DNA of 64,000 nucleotides, from contig JAQBPO010000013.1 of assembly GCA_028287465.1 (NCBI GenBank), forward strand, positions 1-64,000. Reading direction: 5' to 3'. How positions within the stretch are numbered: position 1 is the stretch's first letter; each line of letters begins with the position of its first letter. Below are positions 34,330 to 42,993 of the stretch, in pieces. This stretch comes from Fibrobacterota bacterium. GTDB lineage: Bacteria; Fibrobacterota; Fibrobacteria; UBA11236. Both the position numbers and the translations under genes were made by a program. The notes below the pieces were generated by a model that worked only from the letters and a program-made list of their open reading frames with translations, was not told where the DNA came from and made no database searches.

Positions 34330-35076
34330 TTAAAGCCCTTCGAGCAGGGAGGTTTGCGCATCCGGCTTCACGGGCCGGACGACTTCCTCTTTTTCCATTC
34401 CGTCCGCCGAAAACAACCGGCACATCTCCAGGGCCCGCCGGGGCGTCGTCGCCGGATCCAACCACTCCTCCGCTTCCGCCTCGGTAAGGATGAGCGGGCA
34501 GCGCTCATGCCAGATGCCGCGCAGCAACCCGTTCCCCAGGCTGTCCACGGTGACGATGGAACAGGAATCCAGCCGTTCCCCGGCCTTGTTCTCCCAATGG
34601 GCCCAGATGCCGCCCAGGTAATGGATGCCCTTCAGGCGGATATCGTATTCCCGGCCCGTGAACTCCTTGGGCGCGCCGTCCATGTTGGGGCGTTCCCGGA
34701 AGGCCGCCGCCGGCACCGCCATGCGCATCCCTTCGCCCCACGAGGTCCGGAAGGAATACAGTTCCGCCACGGTTTCCGAACGCGCGTTCCAGGCGGGGAA
34801 GCCCTTGGAATCCTTGGCCCGGGAATTCTTCCGCTTGATCATCTCAGCCAAAGGGAGTTCCGGGAAGAAATGCCTGGGGACCAGATCCCAGCGCATGGGC
34901 AGGACCTTGTACTCCTTGTCCTGGACCAGGATGGCGGCCACCCGATCCTTGGCGTAATGGTATCCGTCCCAGTCCGGTACGATGAGGCCGTCGCGGACAA
35001 GGAGCTGGAACTCCCGGTGGGGGACCTTCCAGATCCTGCCCGTTTCGTCCTTAACGGGTTTATAGGCGTAGCACAT
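34330..35076 (-). CDS. SRAP/HMCES-YedK family abasic-site shielding protein
   Basis: A 248-residue SOS response-associated peptidase (SRAP) protein, which crosslinks to abasic sites in single-stranded DNA through its N-terminal Cys. The start at ATG 35076 puts Cys at position 2 (MCYAYKP) after Met removal, as required; the longer frame from 35103 would bury it. Other family features are PMRWDLVPRHF, NARSET, the VPAAAFRE block, and HERCPLIL with the conserved His. No LexA-like box is visible upstream. Being 11 nt from the MFS gene is probably incidental. Together with dnaE2 and lhr it adds to the DNA-damage content of the window. Confidence 0.9.
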   Translation of the reverse strand: MCYAYKPVKDETGRIWKVPHREFQLLVRDGLIVPDWDGYHYAKDRVAAILVQDKEYKVLPMRWDLVPRHFFPELPLAEMIKRKNSRAKDSKGFPAWNARSETVAELYSFRTSWGEGMRMAVPAAAFRERPNMDGAPKEFTGREYDIRLKGIHYLGGIWAHWENKAGERLDSCSIVTVDSLGNGLLRGIWHERCPLILTEAEAEEWLDPATTPRRALEMCRLFSADGMEKEEVVRPVKPDAQTSLLEGL

Positions 35077-35361
35077 GATTAACCCAATCGTTCCGATTCC
35101 CACTATTAAAATAGCTTACAGCCACTAACCGGGCATTTCGGTACACTCCGCAAAGATAACGGGATTTTAATTCCCACTTACTCCCTCGAGATATCTATTT
35201 CAAAGACATGGCCGGCGAGCGGTCATCATAGAGCAATCCTTCCCCAGCCCGTATCCACCGGCTTCGGTGGGTTGAATCAGCCACGATACATCCATCGGCA
35301 TCGGAAGATCGAATGCAATCGCATCGATCGGTTCAAGGACATTCGGGAAAAGAGGGGGAAA

Positions 35362-35775
35362 ATGAAGGAAAACGGAAAGCCGACTCTATTGGTCGTGGAC
35401 GATGAGCCTAATGTTCGGGAGCTCGTCAGCCTTCTGCTCCGGAACGCCGGCTACACCGTATACCAGGCCGATGGGGGCGAGGAGGCCATAGCCATGGTGG
35501 CCGATCCGGACTTCAAGGTGGATATCCTGCTCACCGACATCATCATGCCGGGCATGAACGGCCGGGAATTGGCGGATCGCATCTGCGCCCTGAACCCCAG
35601 GATCAAGGTGCTGTTCGTCTCCGGGTACTCCGCCAACGTCCTGGCCAGCCGGGCCTTGTGCCCGGAAGGCGCCGATTATATCCGTAAGCCCTTCGGCGCG
35701 GAAATGCTTCTGGATCGGGTTTCCCGGGTCTGGTCCTCCAGCCCGAAGTGGTACGAACTCCTTCAGCAAGCCTAG
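35362..35775 (+). CDS. single-domain response regulator, paralogue 1 of 3
   Basis: A 137-residue stand-alone receiver: LLVVDDEPNVRELVSLLL, phospho-Asp in ILLTDIIMPGMNGREL, Ser in FVSGYSA and Lys in YIRKPFG, then a short tail ending in VWSSSPKWYELLQQA. GAGGGGG precedes ATG 35362. Closest relatives by eye are the two other regulators just downstream and the receivers at the ends of hybrid kinases in this window (IIMPGMxGRELAxR ... KPFxxxxL). Probably receives phosphate from a FixL-type hybrid kinase; its output is unknown. Confidence 0.92.
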   Translation: MKENGKPTLLVVDDEPNVRELVSLLLRNAGYTVYQADGGEEAIAMVADPDFKVDILLTDIIMPGMNGRELADRICALNPRIKVLFVSGYSANVLASRALCPEGADYIRKPFGAEMLLDRVSRVWSSSPKWYELLQQA

Positions 35776-35860
35776 GAGGCGGGAATATTCCCCCCTGGGT
35801 CCCCTGGGAAACGTATTTCCCTAGCATGCTTGGCAATCCGTCACCCTAGGGCAATCCTCC

Positions 35861-36277
35861 ATGCACCGAACCTTTTTGCTCAAGCCGAATATCCTGGTGG
35901 TGGATGACGAGCAACCGGTCCGGGAATTGATCGCCCTGTTCCTGGAAACCTCCGGCTATACCGTCTACCAGGCGGAAGGAGGGCACCAGGCCCTCAACCT
36001 CGTAGCCGATCCGGGAATCATGGTGGACATCCTCGTCACCGATATCATCATGCCTTACATGCACGGCCGGGAACTGGCGAACCGCATCTGCTCCATCAGG
36101 CCCCATATCAAGGTCCTTTTCGTCTCCGCCTATTCCGCGCAGATCCTCAGCAACCAGAACCTCTGTCCGGACGGCGCGGACTATATCCGCAAGCCCTTCG
36201 GCAAGGCGCTGCTGCTCCAAAGGATTTCCAAGGTCTGGGACACCGGTCCCAAATGGAAAGAGCTCACGTCTCCGTGA
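35861..36277 (+). CDS. single-domain response regulator, paralogue 2 of 3
   Basis: A 138-residue receiver with ILVVDDEQPVRELI, phospho-Asp in ILVTDIIMPYMHGREL, FVSAYSAQIL, YIRKPFGK and the tail VWDTGPKWKELTSP. It follows paralogue 1 by 85 nt and shares its layout and tail, indicating tandem duplication. No strong ribosome site precedes ATG 35861. Confidence 0.92.
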   Translation: MHRTFLLKPNILVVDDEQPVRELIALFLETSGYTVYQAEGGHQALNLVADPGIMVDILVTDIIMPYMHGRELANRICSIRPHIKVLFVSAYSAQILSNQNLCPDGADYIRKPFGKALLLQRISKVWDTGPKWKELTSP

Positions 36278-36396
36278 TCCCGATATGCGGATGCACCTGA
36301 ACGCGCCCACCCTGCGCGTTCCCGTCCGCAAGGGTCCGCCCAGGTTTGCCCAAGGTTTGACTTCCTTCGGGCCCTCCCGCGTTCTATCCTGGTAGC

Positions 36397-36633
36397 ATGA
36401 AGCTCGTGCATGAATCCGGCGTCTTTTTCCTCGACGAGGGCGGACTGCGGATCGAATTGACGGCCCGTGAATTGAACCTCTTCCGCCAGATGAACCCCAT
36501 GGGCCGCAGGCTCACCCTCCGCAAGCGTGGCCATGACCTGGCCCTTTCCCACCCGGACCATCCTGAAATCGAACTGATTCATACCTTTACCCGGCTCCCG
36601 GCCCGGGAATGGAGTTTCCTGGTTCCCGATTAG
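36397..36633 (+). CDS. hypothetical protein, 78 aa
   Basis: A 78-residue protein I do not recognise. The sequence alternates charged and hydrophobic residues (SGVFFLDEGGLRIELTARELN, then HPEIELIHTFTRLPAREWSFLV) and looks like a small beta-rich fold. It lies between the second and third receiver paralogues on the same strand. Weak ribosome site. Reasonable but unproven gene. Confidence 0.5.
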   Translation: MKLVHESGVFFLDEGGLRIELTARELNLFRQMNPMGRRLTLRKRGHDLALSHPDHPEIELIHTFTRLPAREWSFLVPD

Positions 36634-36797
36634 ATCCAGCCCCGCCCTCTTTGGGTTTTAGACTTATTTTACCCTTTGAATCGCGCTTTTCCGGTATGAA
36701 ACTACCGGTGTTGAGGTTAGTATGGGCCTAAGGGGAGCCCGTTCCGGATAACTTTAATAGGTTTTATCCCTTCCTTCCCTAGTCAGGTGCCCTACAC

Positions 36798-37214
36798 GTG
36801 CTAGCCAATAAAAAGCCGACCATACTCGTAGTGGACGATGAAAAGTCGGTCCGGGAACTGATCCGCCTATGGCTGGAATCCCAAGGGTATGATGTCTTCG
36901 TGGCCGGGGACGGCCGGGCGGCCATCACCATCGCCGCGACCCCGGAAACCAATATCGATATCCTCATTACGGATATCATCATGCCCCAGATGAACGGCCG
37001 GGACCTGGCCAACCGCATCTGCTCCATCAAGCCTTTCATCAAGGTGCTTTTCATCTCCGCCTATACCGCGGAAATCCTGTCCCGGTACAAGCTCTGCCCG
37101 GAAGGTTCCGACTATATCCGGAAGCCTTTCACCAAGGAAACCATGATGGAGCGGATCGCCAAAGTATGGGCGACCAGCCCCAAGTGGAAAGAACTCGTCG
37201 CGAACGAAGCCTAG
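36798..37214 (+). CDS. single-domain response regulator, paralogue 3 of 3
   Basis: A 138-residue receiver starting at GTG 36798 (no ATG precedes the conserved TILVVDDEKSVREL). Phospho-Asp is in ILITDIIMPQMNGRDL, followed by FISAYTAEIL, YIRKPFTKE and the tail VWATSPKWKELVANEA. It is the third copy of the same receiver type; the SPKW(K/Y)EL tail is shared by all three. A separate 5' region of about 160 nt suggests its own promoter. Confidence 0.9.
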   Translation: MLANKKPTILVVDDEKSVRELIRLWLESQGYDVFVAGDGRAAITIAATPETNIDILITDIIMPQMNGRDLANRICSIKPFIKVLFISAYTAEILSRYKLCPEGSDYIRKPFTKETMMERIAKVWATSPKWKELVANEA

Positions 37215-37348
37215 TTCCCGTCCCTGAGCGCCTTGGCCGATAACGCCAACGGCCGCAAGTCCCATCCCGCCTTATTCCCAAACTTCCCTAAAATGAGCCG
37301 GAACCGGGCGAAAATTCCCTTCTTTTAATTGGATTCGGCCCCGGAATA

Positions 37349-37368
37349 TGCTGTACATTTGTGCAGTA
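37349..37368 (+). promoter_or_regulatory. LexA-like SOS box at dnaE2
   Basis: The sequence TGCTGTACATTTGTGCAGTA is an imperfect palindrome (CTGTACA-TT-TGTGCAG). Its core TGTACATTTGTGCA fits TGCNC-N4-GTGCA with one mismatch, and it matches the lhr site at 17 of 20 positions. It ends 1 nt before the dnaE2 ATG at 37370, so bound LexA would cover the transcription start or the start codon. Confidence 0.75.
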
Positions 37369-37369
37369 T

Positions 37370-40300
37370 ATGCATCATCCCTTCGTTCATCTCCATACCC
37401 ACTCCGAGTTCTCCCTGCTCTCCGGGGTCCCGGCCATCAAGGACATGGTCGCCAAGGCCAAGGCCCTGGGCATGACCTCCCTGGCCCTCACGGACAGCAA
37501 CCGCATGAGCGGCCTCATCCTCTTCTATAATGAATGCCGCGAGCACGGCATCAACCCCATCCTGGGGGTGGAACTCAACGAAGCCTCCCGACCCGGGGAA
37601 ACCGTGGTCCTGCTGGCCCGGAACGCGAACGGCTACGGCGATATCTGCGAACTCACCACGCGCCGCCAGAAGGACCCTGCCGCCTTCACCTTCGCCAAGG
37701 CCTTCGGGCGCGAATGGCCCGACCTCATCCTCCTCACCGCCTTCCCCCGCCCCCTCAAGACCCTGTACGAAGGCCCCAACCGCCCGCACCTCTACGGAGA
37801 GCTGCTCCGCCACTCCGCCGAATCCCGGGAACGCGGCAAGGGCATCGAAGCCCTGTGCCAAACCTGGGGCCTGCCCACGGTCGCCGCCGGCGACTGCCGC
37901 TTCCTGGCGCCCGCCGACTTCGAGGTGCACCGCATCCTGCGCGCCATCGATCTCAACTCCACCCTCTCCCGCCTCAAGCCCGGCGAGACCGTGCCGGAAG
38001 GGGCCTGGATGCGCTCCGGCGATCAGATGCAGGAACTCTTCCACGATCGCCCGGAAGCCCTCGCGAACACCGTCCGCATCGCCGATGCCTGCCGCGCCGA
38101 ACTCTCCCTGGGCAAATGGATCATGCCCGAGATCAAGGTGCCCCGCCGTCACACGCCGGATACCTGGCTGGCCAAGCTCGCCCTGAAAGGGCTCGTGCGC
38201 AAGTACGGCAATACCCCCCAGTTCAAGCAGGCCCGCGCCATCCAGGAGATGGAACTCGGGGTCATCAAGAAGCTCGGCTACGCCTCCTACTTCCTCATGG
38301 TCAAGGAAGTGCGCGACTGGGCCGGCAGCGCCCTGCGCGGCAAGTACCGCCGCTCCCGGGACTGCAGCCTGCTGCGCGGCAGCGGCGCCAACTCCATCAC
38401 CTTCTACGACCTCAACGTCTGCAACCTCGATCCCATCGCCCTCAACCTCTACTTCCAGCGCTTCCTCAACGAGGACCGCGCCGCCCCGCCCGACGCCGAT
38501 CTGGACTTCGGCTGGGACGAACGCGACCAGGCCCTCAAATGGATGGTCGACCGCTTCGGCCGGGACCGCGTGGCCATCACCTGCACCACCAACACCTTCC
38601 GCGGCCGCGCCTCCTTCCGCGAGACCGCCAAGGTCTTCGGCTATTCGGACGAACAGGTCTCAACCGTGCTCAGCAGCTTCGAGACCAAATCCCGCCGCCT
38701 GGACGACGATTCCATCCGCGCCATCCTGGCCTGGGCCCGTCGCCTCCAGGGCAAGCCCCGCTTCCTGGGCCAGCATCCCGGCGGCCTCATCATCACCAAC
38801 CAGCCCGTCTGGCGCCACGTGGCCTGCGAATGGAGCCGGAGCGCCGCGGGCGGCGCTTTAGGAGTCGGCGATGCCGACTCCACCCGCTTCGGGTCCGGAG
38901 GAATGAGCGGGGGAGGGGCGGCCGGGTCCCGCGGCGGGGCATTCGCAGCCGCTTCCAAGGGTCGTAATGCGCCGCAGCGCGGCGGCCCCCGCTTGGACGC
39001 CGACGGCCCCAACGGCGCCAGGCTCATCACCCAGGTGGACATGCACAATGGCATCGACGATCTGGGCCTGATCAAGTTCGACCTGCTGGGCAACGGCTCC
39101 CTGTCCGTATTGCGCGATACCCTGTTCCAGATCGAAGAGCAGAAGCTGCCGGACCCGGAAGTCTGGGACATCCAGAAATGCTTCCGCGATCCCGCCGTGC
39201 ACTCCATGATGGCCGAGAGCCGCACCCGCGGGGTCTTCTATATCGAGAGCCCGGCCCAGATGCGCCTCAACCAGCGGGCCAAGGCCGAGACCTTCCCGGA
39301 AATCGTCATCACCTCCAGCCTCATCCGCCCCGCGGGCACGGCCTATTGCAAAACCTTCGTCGAAAGGCACCGGAAAATGAAAGACCATATCCAGGATTGG
39401 GAGTTCCTGCATCCCGCCCTCGAGCCCGTGCTGGGCGAGACCCATGACGTCTGCGCCTTCCAGGAGGACGTGATCCGCATCTGCCACGACGTGGCCGGCC
39501 TCTCCTTCAAGCTGGCGGACCGCATCCGCAAGATGATGAACAGCCAGCACGAAGGCCGCCCGGACAACCAGGAATGGGAGACCGTGAAACGCGAGTTCAT
39601 CGAAGGCTGCAAAAACCACGCCCAGCCCTTCACGGACGCCCAGGCCGAACAGCTCTGGAAGCGCATCGCCTCCTTCTCCGGCTTCTCCTTCTGCAAGTCC
39701 CACAGCGCCAGCTATGCCGAGCTCTCCTTCCAATGCGCCCACCTCAAGGCCCATTACCCGGCCCAGTTCCTCTCCTCGGTCATCACAAACCAACACGGCT
39801 TCTATACCCGGGACGTCTACCTGGACGAAGCCCGCCGCTGGGGCATCAAGGTGCTGCCCCTGGACGTGAACGCGTCCCGCCTGCATTACCACGGCCGCGA
39901 CAACTGGATCCGCCCCGGCCTCATGCCCGTGCGCGATTGCCGGGAGGCGGCCCTGAAGGTGCTGGTCCAGGAACGCGAGGCCAACGGCCCCTTCACGGAC
40001 CTGATCGATCTGCTGCGGCGGGTGCCCCTGCACAAGCGCGAGGCGGAGAACCTGATCCTGGCGGGCGGCATGGGCTGCTTCAACCTGAGCCAGCCGGAAC
40101 TGCTCTACCTGCTGGACGCGGCCTACTCCAAGATCCGGCCGGCCCAGGCGGATCTGTTCGGGGGCTTCGGGGATGCGTTCGGGGCGGGGGAGGGTGCGGG
40201 CATAGGCGCGGGGGGCGGTCTCATCGCCTCGATGGGTCCCGGTTCGGTCCAAGAGGCGGGGCGGCGGCAGGCGGGCATGCCCCTGGGGTTCACCCAGGCG

Positions 40301-40852
40301 GGCCTGCGGGACTATTCCCTGATGCAGAAGTGCATGAACGAACTGCGGATGCTGGGCTATGTGCTCTCGGCCAACCTCCTGGACGTGGTGGAACACCATG
40401 TGCTGGCCCGCAATGCCGTGCGCGCGGCGGACCTGCGGCACCATGTGGGGCGGCGGGTGAAGGTGCTGGGCATCCCCGTAACCGACCGGCTACATCCCGT
40501 GGCGGGGGCGCGGAAGGAAGGCGAATCCGATCGGGGCGATCGAAGCGATCGCTTCATGAAGTTCCTGACCATGGGGGACAATACGGGCTACCTGGACATC
40601 ATCTTCTGGCCGGATGCCCTGGCCAAATGGGGCGATACCCTGGCGGGGCAGGTGCCGTTCAGCGGGAACCTGCTGGAGGTCTGGGGCAAGGTGAGCGAGG
40701 AATGGGGGACCTTTTCGGTGGAGGCGGACGCGGTGCGGGTGGCGGAGTGGCTGCCGAACCATGTGGACTTCGAGATCGCGTCGAAGAGGCTGAGGGAGGG
40801 CATGAAGAATTATCCGGCGTATGCGGAGGAGGTGGAGTCGATGGCCGCCTAG
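37370..40852 (+). CDS. dnaE2: DnaE2/ImuC-type error-prone DNA polymerase III alpha
   Basis: A 1160-residue C-family polymerase. PHP domain HLHTHSEFSLLSG at the N-terminus; polymerase motifs RGSGANS, the catalytic PPDADLDF (Asp pair, about 377-384), GQHPGGLIIT, IKFDLLGNG (third Asp), FQEDV; then HhH and an OB fold near the C-terminus (GYLDIIFWPD). Length and motifs match DnaE2/ImuC, the SOS mutagenesis polymerase, rather than replicative DnaE1. No imuA or imuB is adjacent, unlike the common cassette. Two Gly-rich low-complexity inserts occur (about 490-543 and 930-960). The start is ATG 37370; no ribosome site is visible and the LexA-like box abuts it, so the mRNA may be leaderless. Confidence 0.92.
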   Translation: MHHPFVHLHTHSEFSLLSGVPAIKDMVAKAKALGMTSLALTDSNRMSGLILFYNECREHGINPILGVELNEASRPGETVVLLARNANGYGDICELTTRRQKDPAAFTFAKAFGREWPDLILLTAFPRPLKTLYEGPNRPHLYGELLRHSAESRERGKGIEALCQTWGLPTVAAGDCRFLAPADFEVHRILRAIDLNSTLSRLKPGETVPEGAWMRSGDQMQELFHDRPEALANTVRIADACRAELSLGKWIMPEIKVPRRHTPDTWLAKLALKGLVRKYGNTPQFKQARAIQEMELGVIKKLGYASYFLMVKEVRDWAGSALRGKYRRSRDCSLLRGSGANSITFYDLNVCNLDPIALNLYFQRFLNEDRAAPPDADLDFGWDERDQALKWMVDRFGRDRVAITCTTNTFRGRASFRETAKVFGYSDEQVSTVLSSFETKSRRLDDDSIRAILAWARRLQGKPRFLGQHPGGLIITNQPVWRHVACEWSRSAAGGALGVGDADSTRFGSGGMSGGGAAGSRGGAFAAASKGRNAPQRGGPRLDADGPNGARLITQVDMHNGIDDLGLIKFDLLGNGSLSVLRDTLFQIEEQKLPDPEVWDIQKCFRDPAVHSMMAESRTRGVFYIESPAQMRLNQRAKAETFPEIVITSSLIRPAGTAYCKTFVERHRKMKDHIQDWEFLHPALEPVLGETHDVCAFQEDVIRICHDVAGLSFKLADRIRKMMNSQHEGRPDNQEWETVKREFIEGCKNHAQPFTDAQAEQLWKRIASFSGFSFCKSHSASYAELSFQCAHLKAHYPAQFLSSVITNQHGFYTRDVYLDEARRWGIKVLPLDVNASRLHYHGRDNWIRPGLMPVRDCREAALKVLVQEREANGPFTDLIDLLRRVPLHKREAENLILAGGMGCFNLSQPELLYLLDAAYSKIRPAQADLFGGFGDAFGAGEGAGIGAGGGLIASMGPGSVQEAGRRQAGMPLGFTQAGLRDYSLMQKCMNELRMLGYVLSANLLDVVEHHVLARNAVRAADLRHHVGRRVKVLGIPVTDRLHPVAGARKEGESDRGDRSDRFMKFLTMGDNTGYLDIIFWPDALAKWGDTLAGQVPFSGNLLEVWGKVSEEWGTFSVEADAVRVAEWLPNHVDFEIASKRLREGMKNYPAYAEEVESMAA

Positions 40853-40901
40853 AGGCGGCCGGGGCGGACCTCCAGTGCCCGATCCCTCGAACAAAAAGGA
40901 A

Positions 40902-40925
40902 CCGGCCGTCGACTACAACGGCCGG
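40902..40925. terminator. hairpin between convergent dnaE2 and DUF5670 genes
   Basis: Perfect 8-bp stem CCGGCCGT / ACGGCCGG with an 8-nt loop, between the dnaE2 stop (40852) and the stop of the leftward small membrane protein gene (40934). Confidence 0.55.
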
Positions 40926-40933
40926 AGCCCGGT

Positions 40934-41083
40934 TTAAATGGTTCTCCTGCCGGAAAAGAAATGGACCACGACCAGCACCAGGGCCACGGCGAGGAGAATG
41001 TGGATGAAACCTCCCACGACGAAGGAGGTGAGGGTTCCTGCAAGCCATAAAACGAGGAGGAAAGCGGCAAGTATCAAAAGCAT
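40934..41083 (-). CDS. DUF5670/lmo0937-type small membrane protein
   Basis: A 49-residue, almost entirely hydrophobic protein with two membrane helices separated by a Gly pair (LLILAAFLLVLWLAGTLTSF, then VGGFIHILLAVALVLVVVHF), ending SGRRTI. This is the layout of the lmo0937/DUF5670 family, small membrane proteins often linked to stress. ATG 41083 has AAAGG upstream. A second, internally deleted copy with its own related 5' region lies at 54715-54816. Confidence 0.8.
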   Translation of the reverse strand: MLLILAAFLLVLWLAGTLTSFVVGGFIHILLAVALVLVVVHFFSGRRTI

Positions 41084-41611
41084 GGGAGGCCTTTCGGTAT
41101 CGGTTGATACAGATAAAAAACGCACTCGGAACGCCATGTGCAAATTTTTCCAATACCGGCCGAAAACGCCGGATTGGCGAGGGTAGAAGGCTGAAACTGG
41201 GGGTCTTGCGGGTATGGGCCCAAAGGGTAACATTCGCGCCCCTCCCCTGCGCCAATCAGAAGACGGAACAAACACGACGGCTTGTCATTACAACGGGATC
41301 CGGCCAAGGGAAGGCGCCCAAGGGGCCGGTCTTGAAAAGGCCCAGACGCACAATGCCGAAGGCGGGGCCGCCGAATAGGAATGGATGGGGAAGATTGGAA
41401 TGGACCGGACAAGGACGGTGAGGCGGTTGCGGGGCAGGGGGGCCGGGTAGAGATGGAGATGGAGGAGGATGTTCACCATGGGGGGTAACCTAGGGTGAAC
41501 TTTTATTTCACCCTGGTACTAGTTGGGCGAAAGTTTACCTCATAAAAGTGTTACTCACCGATCATTCTGTCGGTGGGTAAGAAAGAAAAATATTTTATTG
41601 GGGCGGAAAAC
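41084..41611. other. non-coding stretch; base composition changes to AT-rich
   Basis: I see no convincing gene here. The first 80 bases resemble the 5' region of the second DUF5670-like locus (shared GATAC ... AACGC-CTCG ... GTGCAAATTTT). Composition switches from GC-rich to AT-rich around 41500. An 11-bp stem with one mismatch (TTACTCACCGA / TCGGTGGGTAA) lies at 41551-41580. Confidence 0.5.
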
Positions 41612-41634
41612 AGTATTGGAGTTCAACCAATACT
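41612..41634 (-). terminator. terminator of the OB-fold lipoprotein gene
   Basis: Stem AGTATTGG / CCAATACT with a 7-nt loop, beginning 5 nt after the leftward gene's stop; on the minus strand it is followed by GTTTTCC, a short T-run. Confidence 0.6.
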
Positions 41635-41638
41635 AGGC

Positions 41639-42442
41639 TTAATTCTTAAAAAGATCTTTTACCTTGGATTTGTCAAGATGAAGTTTGGTTACCGCATTCG
41701 CGTAGGATGAAGAATCAAGGCTCTTCGTTTCTTTGGAAATACACTTGTTTTTTTCTTGCTCCTTCATATTAAGACAGCTTTCAATGTTCTGCGATCTAGA
41801 AGCCAATGCCACTGAAATCATGGCTAAATAAACCGCGGTTCTATTCCCTTCTTCTAATCTCTTGTTTATTGTTAAAACAAATTTATTCGCCCATTCTTCA
41901 GCCCAATTTTCGGCGGGTTTACAGTCTCTAAGTACGGCGGATCCAAGAAGCATACCATCACCCTGGCAAACCAGATATGTCTTCTGACCCTTTTTAAGGG
42001 CTGCTAGGTAGTCTGTATAGCCATCGGCCATTGAGGCATGTGGACAGGTAAACATATTGCTTCCGCCTTTAAGGGAAATAAAATAGCTGTCACCTATGCC
42101 TCGATCAATCGACGAAACTACTCCGGTTACAGCGAGCTGTTTGTGCCGATATTTTCGATCTCCCAAAACCTCGTTTCCTTCGTAGTCAGTTTGTAGAGTT
42201 CCAGCAGTAACTCTAACCGGCTTTTCCAAGGTAGTGTCTTCTTGCAGCATCGCATCGCCTCCTTTGGCGTAGCCCGTGAAATCATCGGCCAAAAGAAACT
42301 TTAAAACGGCCACTTCCTTTTCACTCGGAGTGTACTCTTGCGTAGTTTCGGGGTGCGGCTTCTCTTGAAAATTTGAGGATGCTTTTTCTTCTGATTTGCA
42401 TCCTACTAAAATCCAAACGCATAGGAGAATTTTTTTCCACAT
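41639..42442 (-). CDS. lipoprotein with tRNA_anti-like OB fold
   Basis: A 267-residue AT-rich gene for a predicted lipoprotein (LLCVWILVGC, Cys15). Residues about 75-175 (VRVTAGTLQTDYEGNEVLGDRKYRHKQLAVTGVV, then DSYFISLKGG and YLVCQGDGML) match the tRNA_anti-like OB-fold domain found in bacterial lipoproteins. Its Cys residues could form disulfides. The base composition is clearly unlike the surrounding chromosome. It is on the opposite strand to the cassette genes that follow, so it probably lies just outside the cassette array. Confidence 0.75.
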   Translation of the reverse strand: MWKKILLCVWILVGCKSEEKASSNFQEKPHPETTQEYTPSEKEVAVLKFLLADDFTGYAKGGDAMLQEDTTLEKPVRVTAGTLQTDYEGNEVLGDRKYRHKQLAVTGVVSSIDRGIGDSYFISLKGGSNMFTCPHASMADGYTDYLAALKKGQKTYLVCQGDGMLLGSAVLRDCKPAENWAEEWANKFVLTINKRLEEGNRTAVYLAMISVALASRSQNIESCLNMKEQEKNKCISKETKSLDSSSYANAVTKLHLDKSKVKDLFKN

Positions 42443-42599
42443 TCTTGGCCTCAGACTTTGAAAATTATCGAGAAGAAATCATAGAAAACCAACAATGAGT
42501 TCTGGAGGAAAACGGTTTTCAAGCGCAGAAAGTATTTAAGACCATGAATTTCTGGAAACTAATACCCACCCCAATTAAATTCGCGAGAGAGAAACATTT

Positions 42600-42894
42600 G
42601 CCCAACAAGCCCCAGTAGGGGCCGCCCGGCGGACATGCTTTGCATTGCCGGGCCGGAAATGGCCTGGGACGGCTGCGGCCATTCGCACTAAGCTTCGCTA
42701 CTGAGCTGTCCAAGGGTCTAAATATGTGGTCTCCGTCAGTAACTCAGCTTGTGACTCATGGCACGCTGCGAGAGCGTGCTCCGGGATGCGTAGGCAACCA
42801 TTCCGCACGCGTCCCCGCGTAGCGCGCAAGTCTCTCCTTCGCCTTCAGGCCTTCGGTCGCCCCAGGCCACTTCCTACTGGGGCGAACGTTGGGC
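42600..42894 (+). repeat. attC-like site A (295 bp)
   Basis: Left end GCCCAAC (42600-42606) and right end GTTGGGC (42888-42894). Inner arms GCCCCAGTAGG and CCTACTGGGGC are perfectly complementary. The right end has the attC-typical CGAACGTTGGGC context. The middle contains GGCACGCTGCGAGAGCGTGC and a CGCGTCC...CGCGTAGCGC segment shared with the other copies. Confidence 0.65.
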
Positions 42895-42993
42895 GACACG
42901 GACCTCGAAAAGTGGCTCGTTGAGCCAAAGGGAATGATTTATTTTTTGAGGGTGGGATGGTGTTTGAAAAACCTTATTTAAGGATAATGTAAA

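Noticed and set aside
35076-35170. LexA box upstream of the SRAP gene
   Set aside because: SRAP genes are often SOS-linked, but no TACTG...CAGTA or TGCNC-N4-GTGCA-like dyad was found.
38858-40444. Long minus-strand frame in dnaE2
   Set aside because: Shadow frame of a conserved polymerase gene.
41104-41421. 106-codon + strand frame upstream of the AT-rich block
   Set aside because: No ribosome site, no family resemblance; it runs through the duplicated DUF5670 5' region.
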